A stretch of 64,000 bases of DNA from Saccharopolyspora rosea (GTDB taxonomy: Bacteria > Actinomycetota > Actinomycetes > Mycobacteriales > Pseudonocardiaceae): assembly GCF_025643595.1 (NCBI RefSeq), contig NZ_CP102826.1, positions 4,030,001 to 4,094,000 of the forward strand, given 5' to 3'. The notes under the pieces were generated by a model. The model saw nothing but the letters and a program-made list of their open reading frames with translations. It was not told the origin of the DNA and searched no databases. Below are positions 32,122-39,690 of this stretch, piece by piece (position 1 is the first letter of the stretch; the number at the start of each line of letters is the position of its first letter). Both the position numbers and the translations under genes were made by a program.

Positions 32122-33573
32122 ATGGGCGCTCGATCCGGACAGCAGTACGTCGACGGCCTCGCGCAGCGTCGCACGCGGGTGCAGATCGACGGCGACACGC
32201 TCACCGGCGGCGTGCACGAGCACCCGGCCTTCGCCGGGGCGGTGCGCAGCTACGCGGAGCTGTTCGACATGCAGGTCAGCCCGGAGTTCCGCGACGTGCT
32301 GACCTACCCGTCGCCGACCACCGGCGACCCGGTCGCCACCGCGTTCCTGGTGCCGCGCGACGTCGGCGACCTGACCCGGCGGCGGGAGGCGTTCACCGCG
32401 TGGGCGCGGCACAGCTTCGGGATGCTCGGCCGCACCGGCGACTACCTGAACAGCTCGCTGATGGCGCTCAGCCAGGCCAAGTCGTGGTTCGGCCAGACCG
32501 ATCCGGCGTTCGGCGAGAACATCGAGCGCTACTACGAGAAGGTGCGCGAGGAGGACCTGCTGCTCACGCACACGCTCATCCCGCCGCAGGTCAACCGCAG
32601 CGTCTCCGGCAGCCAGCAGGGCGGCGGCTCGCTGACCGCGCACGTGGTCCGCGAGGACGACAACGGGATCGTGGTGCGCGGAGCCCGCATGTTGGCCACC
32701 ATCGCCCCGATCGCCGACGAACTGCTCGTGTTCCCCTCCACCGTCCTGCGCGGCACCCCCGAGGACGAGCCGTACTCCTTCGCCTTCGCGGTGCCCACCG
32801 ACGCACCGGGCCTGCGGTTCCTGGCGCGCCAGCCGCTGCACACCAACCGCAGCACCTTCGACGAGCCGCTGGCGTCCCGCTTCGAGGAGAGCGACGCGGT
32901 GGTCATCTTCGACGACGTGCACGTGCCCTACGAGCGGGTGTTCGTGCTGCGCGATCCCGAGCTGTGCAACGGTTTCTACAGCCGCACCGGCGCGACCACG
33001 CACATGACCCACCAGGTCGCCACGCGCACGCTCGCCAAGAGCGAGTTCTTCCTCGGACTGCTGTCCGAGCTGGCCGAGTCGATCGGCATCGAGGGTTTCC
33101 AGCACATCCAGCAGGACCTGGCCGAGGTCATCAACATCGTGGAGATCGGCAAGGCGCTGCTGCAGTCCGCCGAATCCCAGGCCGCCGACAACGAGTTCGG
33201 CGTGTGCACGCCGAAGTGGGAACCGCTGAACACCGCCCGCAACTGGTATCCGACCGTCTCGCAGCGGTTCCCGGCGATCGTGCGCAAGTTCGCCGCCAGC
33301 GGCCTGATGGGGCTGCCCGGCGAGCAGGACGTCTTCGGCGCCGCCGCCGCGGACGTCGAGACCTACCTGCAGGGCAAGGCCATCGACGGCCCGGACCGCG
33401 TCCGCCTGTTCAAACTCGCCTTCGACGCGAGTTCCTCGTCGTTCGCCGGGCGCCAGGCGCTCTACGAGCACTTCTTCTTCGGCGACCCGGTCCGGATGGC
33501 CGGCGCCCTGGTCAACGGCTACGACCGCTCGGAACCCCGCAAGCGCATCCAGGAGTTCCTGCACCGCGGCTGA
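32122..33573 (+). CDS. 4-hydroxyphenylacetate 3-monooxygenase-like FADH2 oxygenase (HpaB family)
   Basis: The protein has 483 residues, with a strong AGGAGGGA site. The acyl-CoA-dehydrogenase-like fold and HpaB family blocks are visible: GDYLNSSLMAL, THTLIPPQVNRS, GARMLATIAPIADELLVFP and DDVHVPYERVF. HpaB enzymes hydroxylate phenols ortho to the OH using FADH2 from the partner reductase. 4-hydroxyphenylacetate, phenol or a biosynthetic phenol are all possible substrates. No ring-cleavage gene lies next to it, so a complete catabolic route is not encoded here. The stop is 2 nt from the TGA target of MITE copy 5. Confidence 0.9.
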   Translation: MGARSGQQYVDGLAQRRTRVQIDGDTLTGGVHEHPAFAGAVRSYAELFDMQVSPEFRDVLTYPSPTTGDPVATAFLVPRDVGDLTRRREAFTAWARHSFGMLGRTGDYLNSSLMALSQAKSWFGQTDPAFGENIERYYEKVREEDLLLTHTLIPPQVNRSVSGSQQGGGSLTAHVVREDDNGIVVRGARMLATIAPIADELLVFPSTVLRGTPEDEPYSFAFAVPTDAPGLRFLARQPLHTNRSTFDEPLASRFEESDAVVIFDDVHVPYERVFVLRDPELCNGFYSRTGATTHMTHQVATRTLAKSEFFLGLLSELAESIGIEGFQHIQQDLAEVINIVEIGKALLQSAESQAADNEFGVCTPKWEPLNTARNWYPTVSQRFPAIVRKFAASGLMGLPGEQDVFGAAAADVETYLQGKAIDGPDRVRLFKLAFDASSSSFAGRQALYEHFFFGDPVRMAGALVNGYDRSEPRKRIQEFLHRG

Positions 33574-33578
33574 GCTGA

Positions 33579-33810
33579 GTGCCTGTCTTTGAACCTGCTC
33601 CCGGAACAGGCGTGGTAAGCGGCGTGAGCCGCTTTCTCTTTCGGTGAGTACGCAAGCAACCGGCACCGCCGCGGGTTCTCAGCGGTCGTCTCGCGAGGAC
33701 AGCCCCGACGCCGTGTATTGGACATACATCAGGAGGGGCTCCCGGAGCCGGTGTGGCTGTGGCGCGAAGCGCCTCCGTGGGGGGTGGTGGTCGGGTGACG
33801 GGCGGGCCGC
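33579..33810 (+). mobile_element. MITE copy 5, left part (long form, interrupted by the IS)
   Basis: The left end GTGCCTGTCTTTGAACCTG follows the duplicated TGA (33576-33578). A hairpin AAGCGGC-GTGA-GCCGCTT followed by TCTCTTT (33617-33641) looks like an intrinsic terminator for the HpaB-like gene. The long-form central hairpin region is present (AGCCCCGAC at 33701; AGGAGGGGCT at 33731), but its inner stem arms do not fully match. An extra 50-60 bp with a GGCGC-GAA-GCGCC hairpin lies before the internal TGA that received the IS. The right part resumes at 34780. Confidence 0.82.
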
Positions 33811-33860
33811 TGAGTGCCTGTCTTTGATCTTGGGGGGAACCCGGGGGCGGGTATGAGAGA

Positions 33861-33913
33861 GGGCCTTTGCTAGTGATCGTGACAGCACATCAAGATCGAC
33901 ACAGCAAAGGCCC
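33861..33913. promoter_or_regulatory. Inverted repeat upstream of the transposase start
   Basis: GGGCCTTTGCT (33861-33871) and AGCAAAGGCCC (33903-33913) are perfect 11-bp arms around a 31-nt loop, 8 nt before the transposase TTG start. In an mRNA read in from outside the IS, such a hairpin would hinder ribosome entry, a known way to limit transposase expression. Confidence 0.6.
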
Positions 33914-33921
33914 GATCCGCT

Positions 33922-34755
33922 TTGTACACCACCGCGCCGGCTGCCGGCTCGACGGCCCGTGCCCGCCGTTACCCCTCGGACACCACCGACGCCGAATGGG
34001 CAGTGATCGAGCCCCTGCTGCCCGCCCCGGCCTGCCGCACCTGCAGCGGAGGGCGTCCGGAAAAACACCCCCGCCGGGATGTCGTGGACGCGATCCGCTA
34101 CTTCGTCGACAACGGCTGCAAGTGGCGGGCCCTGCCCGCCGACTTCCCGCCCTGGAAGACCGTCTACGGGTTCTTCACCCGCTGGAGCCGCGACAACATC
34201 GTCCTGGGCCTGCGCGACAGGCTGCGTGAGCAGGTCCGCGCCCGCACCGACCGCCACCGCACCCCCAGCGCCGGGATCATCGATTCCCAGTCGGTGCGGG
34301 CCGCCGAAACCGTCGGCCGCCACACCCGCGGTTTCGACGGCGGTAAAAAGATCAACGGCCGCAAACGCCACATCGCCACCGACACCCTCGGCCTGCTGCT
34401 GGGCGTGTCCGTGACCGCCGCCCACATCACCGACCGCCGCGGCGCCGAACTCCTCCTGCGCTACCTCCACACCCGCCACCCACGCCTGGAACTGGTCTTC
34501 GCCGACGGCAACTACAGCGGACGCCTGACCACCTGGACCCAGGCCGCCCTGGGCATCACCCTGCACATCGTCCGCAAAATCGCCGGACAAACCGGCTTCC
34601 ACGTCCTGGCCCGCCGCTGGGTCGTCGAACGCACCCTGTCCTGGATCACCCAAGCCCGCCGCACCGTCCGCGACTACGAACGCCTCCCCGCCCACCCCGA
34701 AACCATCATCAACTGGGCCGCCATCACCCTCATGACCCGCCAACTCACCACCTAA
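33922..34755 (+). CDS. IS5-family DDE transposase
   Basis: The protein has 277 residues. The N-terminal DUF4096 part (YPSDTTDAEWAVIEPLLP, DAIRYFVDNGCKWRALP) is followed by the DDE catalytic core: GIIDSQSV, LVFADGNYSG and WVVERTLSWI, which supply D, D and E with the Y-x2-R-x6-K-like region. All parts are intact, so the protein may be active and could mobilise the MITEs in trans. TTG at 33922 is the likely start; no good ribosome site is seen. Confidence 0.92.
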   Translation: MYTTAPAAGSTARARRYPSDTTDAEWAVIEPLLPAPACRTCSGGRPEKHPRRDVVDAIRYFVDNGCKWRALPADFPPWKTVYGFFTRWSRDNIVLGLRDRLREQVRARTDRHRTPSAGIIDSQSVRAAETVGRHTRGFDGGKKINGRKRHIATDTLGLLLGVSVTAAHITDRRGAELLLRYLHTRHPRLELVFADGNYSGRLTTWTQAALGITLHIVRKIAGQTGFHVLARRWVVERTLSWITQARRTVRDYERLPAHPETIINWAAITLMTRQLTT

Positions 34756-34779
34756 CCCAAGATCAAAGACAGGCACTGA

Positions 34780-34827
34780 GGTTCCGCCACAGGCACCGCC
34801 ACCCACAACGAGTTCGAAGACAGGCTC
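34780..34827 (+). mobile_element. MITE copy 5, right part
   Basis: GGTTCCGCCACAGGCACCGCC continues the MITE after the IS, ending with GAGTTCGAAGACAGGCTC and the TGA duplication at 34828-34830. Joined to 33579-33810 it restores one long-form element with matching TGA flanks at both outer ends. Confidence 0.82.
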
Positions 34828-34841
34828 TGACGTTCCGCCGA

Positions 34842-35822
34842 TCAGTCCACTGTGTCCAATTGCGCGGCGAGCCGATTCATGATCCTCGTGTAGCTCGCGT
34901 AGCTCATCGGGGCCACCGCGTCCCACTCGACGAACCGGTTCGCCGCGGCAGCGGGCTGCGCGGCGAACACCGGGTTCTGCTTCATCCGCTCCGGGGGCAG
35001 CGATGCCGGGCGGGCGTCCCACAGCAGCACGTCCGCCCGGTACGCCCCGGCGTTCTCCCACGACAGGCGCTCGAAGTAGCCGCCGGATGCGGTGTCGGGA
35101 TGCCGCGGCGCGGTGATCGGCAGTCCCAGCTCGCGCACGTAGAAGTCCAGGTCCGGATTGCGCTGCGGCGCCACGACGAAGTACTCCTGCTCGGTTCCGC
35201 CGACGGCGAGGATCGTGCGGCCTTCCGCCCGCATGCGGGTGCCGATGTCGCGCAGCCGCTGCGCGGCGGCGTGGAACGCGGCCTCATCGGCGCGCACGCG
35301 CGGCGAGTCGACGTCGCCGCCCAGCGCGCGGGCCAGCTCCCGGTACCGGGCGATGCTGTCGGGCAGGGAGATGCCGGACTGCCGCACGCCGAGCGTCGGC
35401 ACGACGCGCCGCACCATCCGCTCCTGCTCCTCGGTCAGGTGCCACAGCCCGGGGTATCCGGCGTACTTGCCGCTCACCAGCAGGTCGGGGTGCAGCGACG
35501 CGAGCCGTTCCAGGTTGATCTCGCCGTATCCCGGACCGGTGACGTCGGTGACCGCGCGCGGGTCGACGCTGCCCGCTTCCGGCTCGGTGCTGCCGTCGTC
35601 GCGCACCAGCGGCCCGAAGGTGCCGACCGCGCGCACCCCGAAGTCCTGGAGCGCCCCGGCCGCCGAGACCTGGGCGACGATCCGCACGGGTCGCCGCTCG
35701 GCGGTGACCGTGACACCCCGGTCGTCCCGGTAGGACCAGCCGACCGCCTGCTGCCGCGCGGGCGAGCCGCAGCCCGCCACCGCGAACATCGCGACCGCCA
35801 GCACCGTGATCGTGCGACGCAC
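34842..35822 (-). CDS. Iron-siderophore ABC transporter substrate-binding lipoprotein
   Basis: The protein has 326 residues. The signal peptide ends in a lipobox (VAMFAVAGC). The periplasmic-binding fold of the FecB/FepB class shows RPVRIVAQV, INLERLASLHPDLLVSGKYAG and a C-terminal WDARPASL region. It should capture ferric siderophores outside the membrane. The GTG start has an AAGGAGG site that overlaps the iron box. No permease or ATPase gene follows, so the transporter partners are elsewhere. Confidence 0.88.
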   Translation of the reverse strand: MRRTITVLAVAMFAVAGCGSPARQQAVGWSYRDDRGVTVTAERRPVRIVAQVSAAGALQDFGVRAVGTFGPLVRDDGSTEPEAGSVDPRAVTDVTGPGYGEINLERLASLHPDLLVSGKYAGYPGLWHLTEEQERMVRRVVPTLGVRQSGISLPDSIARYRELARALGGDVDSPRVRADEAAFHAAAQRLRDIGTRMRAEGRTILAVGGTEQEYFVVAPQRNPDLDFYVRELGLPITAPRHPDTASGGYFERLSWENAGAYRADVLLWDARPASLPPERMKQNPVFAAQPAAAANRFVEWDAVAPMSYASYTRIMNRLAAQLDTVD

Positions 35823-35838
35823 ACCGACCTCCTTGTTG

Positions 35839-35857
35839 TTAGGCTAGGCTAACCTAG
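35839..35857. promoter_or_regulatory. IdeR/DmdR-type iron box
   Basis: TTAGGCTAGGCTAACCTAG matches the DtxR/IdeR consensus TTAGGTTAGSCTAACCTAA at 17 of 19 positions. It lies in the 57-bp spacer between the divergent substrate-binding lipoprotein and siderophore-interacting protein genes, so one box probably represses both when iron is sufficient. Confidence 0.9.
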
Positions 35858-35879
35858 CACGATGATCGGAGGTCGACGG

Positions 35880-36773
35880 ATGGCAGTGCTCGCGAGGCCC
35901 GCGTACCGGACGTTCGAGGTCGAGGTGGTGGGAGTGCGCCGCCTGGGGCCGAGTTTCGCCCGCATCACCTTCGGCGGGGCCCACGGGTTCGGCGCGGGCG
36001 GCGACGACCAGCGGATCAAGATCCTGCTGCCGCGCCCGGGGTGCACCGTCGCCGACCTGCCCAGCGGGGACGACTGGTACCGGTCGTGGCTGGCCATCCC
36101 GGAACCGGTGCGCCCCGTGGCCCGCACCTACACCGTCCGCGCTTTCCGCCCCGAGACCGGGGAACTCGACGTCGACTTCGTGCTGCACGGCGACGGCGCG
36201 CACAGCGGTCCCGCGTCCGCCTGGGCCGCCGCCGCCCGCCCCGGCGACCGGATCGGACTGGTGGGCCCGGACCGGCCCGGACGTGGGCAGCCGTGGGGCT
36301 GCGAGTGGGCGCCGCCGAGCACGGCGAGCCGCCTGGTGATCGCGGGGGACGAGACGGCCGTGCCCGCCGTCGCGGCGATCGTCGAAGGACTGCCCGCCGA
36401 CGCCCGCGGCGTGGCGTGCCTGGAGATCCCCGACCCCGCGGACCGCCAGGACTGGAACACCCCGCGAGGACTGGAAATCCGCTGGCTCGCCCGCGGCCGC
36501 GCCCCGCACGGCGAGCGCCTGGTCCACGAGGTCACCGACGTGATGGCCGAGCTGCACCGGCCGGGGACGACCACCGGTCCCGGCGACGCCGACCCGGACG
36601 GCGACCAGCTCTGGGACGTCCCCGAACCCGGCGCGACCCCCGGTCGGCTCTACGGCTGGCTGGCCGGTGAGGCCGGGGCGATCCGCACCCTGCGCCGCCT
36701 CCTGGTGCACGACCACGGCGTCCCGCGCGGCTCGGTGGCGTTCATGGGCTACTGGCGCCTCGGGCACCGCTGA
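35880..36773 (+). CDS. Siderophore-interacting protein (ferric-siderophore reductase, SIP/ViuB family)
   Basis: The protein has 297 residues from the ATG at 35880, which has GGAGGT 7 nt upstream; the ATG at 35862 has none. The FAD-binding domain shows RTYTVRAFRPETGELDVDFVLHG and GPASAWAAAARPGDRIGLVGP. The NAD-binding C-terminal part has VIAGDETAVPAVAAIVE and GEAGAIRTLRRLLV-FMGYWRLG. The enzyme reduces ferric siderophores in the cytosol to release iron. It shares the iron box with the lipoprotein gene. Confidence 0.92.
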   Translation: MAVLARPAYRTFEVEVVGVRRLGPSFARITFGGAHGFGAGGDDQRIKILLPRPGCTVADLPSGDDWYRSWLAIPEPVRPVARTYTVRAFRPETGELDVDFVLHGDGAHSGPASAWAAAARPGDRIGLVGPDRPGRGQPWGCEWAPPSTASRLVIAGDETAVPAVAAIVEGLPADARGVACLEIPDPADRQDWNTPRGLEIRWLARGRAPHGERLVHEVTDVMAELHRPGTTTGPGDADPDGDQLWDVPEPGATPGRLYGWLAGEAGAIRTLRRLLVHDHGVPRGSVAFMGYWRLGHR

Positions 36774-36914
36774 GCGGCGACCTTCGGACGGAGGGCGCGG
36801 CGAGCGGCGCACGAGGAGTGTCGCCGTCACGCCCGGAGCATCCGGCTGCGGCTGTCGGGGGCCGGGTCTACGGTGCGCAGCATCCGCCGCGAGACCGCAG
36901 GAAAGAGCTCCGCC

Positions 36915-37898
36915 ATGGCTGTCACCACGACCCCGGCCACCGACGACTTCATGCGGCTGGCCGCCCCGTACCGGCGCGAGTTGGTAGCACACTGCTACCG
37001 GATGCTCGGATCGCTGCACGACGCCGAGGACCTGGTGCAGGAGACCTACCTGCGAGCCTGGCGCGCCTACGACCGGTTCGAGGGCCGCTCGTCGCTGCGC
37101 ACCTGGCTGCACCGGATCGCCACCAGCGCGTGCCTGACCGCCCTGGAGACGCGCAAGCGCCGCCCGCTGCCGACCGGGCTGGGCGGCCCCGGATCCGACC
37201 CCGGCGACGAACTCGTCGAACTCCCGGAAGTGGCCTGGCTGGAACCGATCCCGGACGCGATGATCACCGACGAGCGCTCCGATCCGGCCGCGATCGTGGC
37301 CGCCCGCGAGACCACCCGGCTGGCCTTCGTCGCCGCGCTCCAGCACCTGCCGCCGCGGCAGCGCGCCGTCCTGCTGCTGCGCGAGGTGCTGAAGTGGAAG
37401 GCGGCCGAGGTCGCCGACGCGCTGGAGACGACGACCAAGGCGGTCAACAGCATGCTCCAGCGCGCCCGCGCCCAGCTGTCCCAGGCGAACCCCCGCGAGG
37501 ATGACGCGGCCGCACCGCTGACACCCGAGCAGCGGCGGCTGCTGGACCGCTGGGTCGCCGCGTTCGAGGCCAAGGACGTCGACGGCATCGTCGAGCTGTT
37601 CACCGCTGACGCGGTCTGGGAGATGCCCCCGATCACGAACTGGGTCCGCGGCGCGGACGACATCGGCCGCCTGATCGACACCCGCTGCCCCGCCGGCCCC
37701 CGCGACATGCGCCTGATCCGCACCCGCGCCAACGGCCAACCGGCCTTCGCCGTCTACATGCGCGGCCCCGACGGCGTCTTCCGGCCGTTCCACCTCCAGG
37801 TCCTCACCGTCGACGGGCCCGCCGTCCGCCACACCGCGGCGTTCTTCGACGTCTCCCTGTTCCCCGCCTTCGGCCTGCCCGCGCAGCTTGATCGTTAG
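36915..37898 (+). CDS. ECF sigma factor with C-terminal SnoaL-like domain (SigG type)
   Basis: The protein has 327 residues from the ATG at 36915 (GGAAAGAG site). Sigma region 2 (about 12-80; [43 protein letters not shown]) and region 4 (about 135-195; [26 protein letters not shown]) are followed by a SnoaL-like domain (about 205-320). In this ECF class the SnoaL domain tunes sigma activity in place of a membrane anti-sigma factor. The linker [15 protein letters not shown] is typical of the SigG group. The inducing signal is unknown. Confidence 0.9.
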   Translation: [327 protein letters not shown]

Positions 37899-37901
37899 AA
37901 T
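37896..37901 (+). promoter_or_regulatory. Candidate -10 element for a leaderless transcript
   Basis: TAGAAT (overlapping the sigma-factor stop TAG) ends 6 nt before the GTG start at 37908, and no Shine-Dalgarno sequence is present. This spacing fits actinobacterial leaderless mRNAs, in which transcription begins at the start codon. Confidence 0.5.
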
Positions 37902-37907
37902 GGCGGC

Positions 37908-39644
37908 GTGCGCGCGCTGCCGTGGGTCGAGCTGCTGGCCGGGGAGCAGGGGAGGACCTGGCGCACCGTCCCGTCGTCGCGCACCGTGCTGGCGATCGTC
38001 CACAACGTCACGGCGGCGACCCGACTCCTGGACATCCTGCCGCTGTGGGGCGGCGACCCGCGTTTGCAGACGGTGTTCACCTGCGTCGGGTCGAGCGCGT
38101 TCACCACCGGGACCCGCGAATTCCTCACCTCGCGCAGCATCAGCCCGATTCCCTGGGACGACGCGGTGCGCACCCGTTTCGACCTGGCAGTCTCGGCGAG
38201 CTACGGCGGTCCGCTGCACGAGATCACCGCACCTCTCGTCGTCGTCCCGCACGGAATGGGATACAATAAGTTCCTGGGAATCCCGAATCCCGAATCCCGA
38301 ATCCCGAATCCCGAATCCCGAATCCCGAATCCCGAATCCCGAATCCCGAATCCCGAATCCCGAATCCCGAATCCCGAATCGGCGAATCCGGTGTTCGGCC
38401 TGTCGGATTCGTGGCTGCTGCACGACGGTGCGGTCGTCCCGTCGACGCACGTCCTCTCCCACCACGAGCAGCTGGACCGCCTCCGGCGGCACTGCCCCGA
38501 AGCGGTCGACGCGGCGCTGGTCGCGGGCGATCCCTGCTTCGACCGGATGCTCGCCTCCCGGCCGCTGCGTGAGACCTACCGGCGCCGTCTCGGCGCGCGC
38601 CCGGACCAGCGGGTCGTCGTGGTCTCCTCGACGTGGGGCCCCGAGTCGCTGTGGGGCCGCGATCCCGGCCTCGTCCACCGCCTGGCGCGGGAGCTGCCGC
38701 TGGACGAGTACCGCGTCGTCGTGGCCCTGCACCCCAACATCTGGTACGGGCACACGCCCTGGCAGGTGCGGATGTGGCTGGCCGAGTGCACCCGGGCGGG
38801 CGTGGTCGTGGTCCCACCCGAGGAGGGCTGGCGGGCCGCGCTGGTCGCCGCCGACGTCACCGTCGGCGACCACGGCTCGGTCACGTTCTACTCGGCCGCG
38901 CTGGGCACCCCGGTGCTGTTGGCGTCCTGGCCGGAGCACACCGTCGACCCCGCCTCGCCGATCGCGGCCCTGCTCCGCGAGGCTCCCCGCCTCGCCGACC
39001 GCGACCTGACCGCGCAGCTGAACACCGCGATCGCCGACGGCGCGGACCGCTACGCCGACATCGCCGCGCTGACCACGTCGGTGCCCGGCGAATCGGCGCG
39101 CCTGCTGCGCACCGCGGTCTACACCCACCTCGACCTCGACGAACCCGACGGTCCGGCCGAACCCGCGGCGGTCCCGCTCCCGGAGGTCACCACGCCGGCG
39201 CCGACCAGCCAGCTCGTCGACGTGCGCCCGGACGGCGAACTCGCCGTCGTCACCAGGCGTTCCGCCGAGGCGCTGAGGACCCCGGAGCGCCTGCCCCCCG
39301 ACGCCGTCCTGACCACGACCACCGACGAACCCGCCCGCCGCCTGCTCGAACTCGCCGAGGTCCTCGTCCGCTTCGAACGCGACCCCGACCCCCTCGGCTG
39401 GATCCGCGCCACCCTGCCCCGCCTCCCCGGCTGTCTGCTCGGGGCGACCCAGGACCCGGACGGCCGCTGGATCGTCGCCGGCACCGACATCGCACCGGTC
39501 CGCTTCACCGGCGACCCCGACCTCGGGCCGGTCTACGCCGCCCTCCTGCACGCCTGGCTCCGCGAAGGACGCCGCGACTTCCCACCGGCAGCACGCCTGC
39601 GCCTCGGACCGCGCGAGGCGACGGTCCGCGTCGAGACCGACTAG
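37908..39644 (+). CDS. TagB/TagF-like (CDP-glycerol glycerophosphotransferase-like) GT-B protein with in-frame 7-bp microsatellite
   Basis: The protein has 578 residues. Resemblance to poly-glycerophosphate transferase-type GT-B proteins is seen in VVPHGMGYNKFL, ALVAGDPCFDRML, VVVVSSTWGPESLWG, VALHPNIWYGH and VTVGDHGSVTFYSAALGTPVLL. The substrate is unproven. Residues 125-158 are the heptapeptide IPNPESR repeated, encoded by GAATCCC repeats, between the conserved HGMGYNK and VFGLS segments. Because the unit is 7 bp, loss or gain of a single unit would shift the frame. The last 130 residues are a separate acidic domain. The gene follows the sigma factor by 9 nt. Confidence 0.78.
   Translation: MRALPWVELLAGEQGRTWRTVPSSRTVLAIVHNVTAATRLLDILPLWGGDPRLQTVFTCVGSSAFTTGTREFLTSRSISPIPWDDAVRTRFDLAVSASYGGPLHEITAPLVVVPHGMGYNKFLGIPNPESRIPNPESRIPNPESRIPNPESRIPNPESANPVFGLSDSWLLHDGAVVPSTHVLSHHEQLDRLRRHCPEAVDAALVAGDPCFDRMLASRPLRETYRRRLGARPDQRVVVVSSTWGPESLWGRDPGLVHRLARELPLDEYRVVVALHPNIWYGHTPWQVRMWLAECTRAGVVVVPPEEGWRAALVAADVTVGDHGSVTFYSAALGTPVLLASWPEHTVDPASPIAALLREAPRLADRDLTAQLNTAIADGADRYADIAALTTSVPGESARLLRTAVYTHLDLDEPDGPAEPAAVPLPEVTTPAPTSQLVDVRPDGELAVVTRRSAEALRTPERLPPDAVLTTTTDEPARRLLELAEVLVRFERDPDPLGWIRATLPRLPGCLLGATQDPDGRWIVAGTDIAPVRFTGDPDLGPVYAALLHAWLREGRRDFPPAARLRLGPREATVRVETD
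38278..38380 (+). repeat. Heptanucleotide microsatellite (GAATCCC)14.7 inside a gene
   Basis: Fourteen perfect copies of GAATCCC run from 38278 to 38375, followed by a partial GAATC. Three units make 21 bp, so the tract encodes the repeating heptapeptide IPNPESR in this frame and stays open in all three plus-strand frames. It is far less GC-rich than its surroundings. Perfect copies imply recent expansion or frequent slippage. Confidence 0.97.
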
Positions 39645-39690
39645 CGCTCGCCGTCGGCGGAGAACTCGGCGCGAAGGAGCGGAAACGCGA

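Larger units (their letters stand above)
33814..34776 (+). mobile_element. IS5-family insertion sequence (963 bp, complete)
   Basis: The element is bounded by perfect 21-bp inverted repeats beginning GTGCCTGTCTTTGATCTTGG and by a 3-bp duplication TGA (33811-33813 and 34777-34779). The TNA target and duplication size fit the IS1031-like group of IS5. It encodes one intact transposase. It is inserted in the internal TGA of a MITE whose own termini are nearly identical to the IS ends, so the MITEs are probably non-autonomous relatives. Confidence 0.92.

Noticed and set aside
38278-38380. CRISPR array
   Set aside because: The unit is 7 bp with no spacers and lies inside a coding region.
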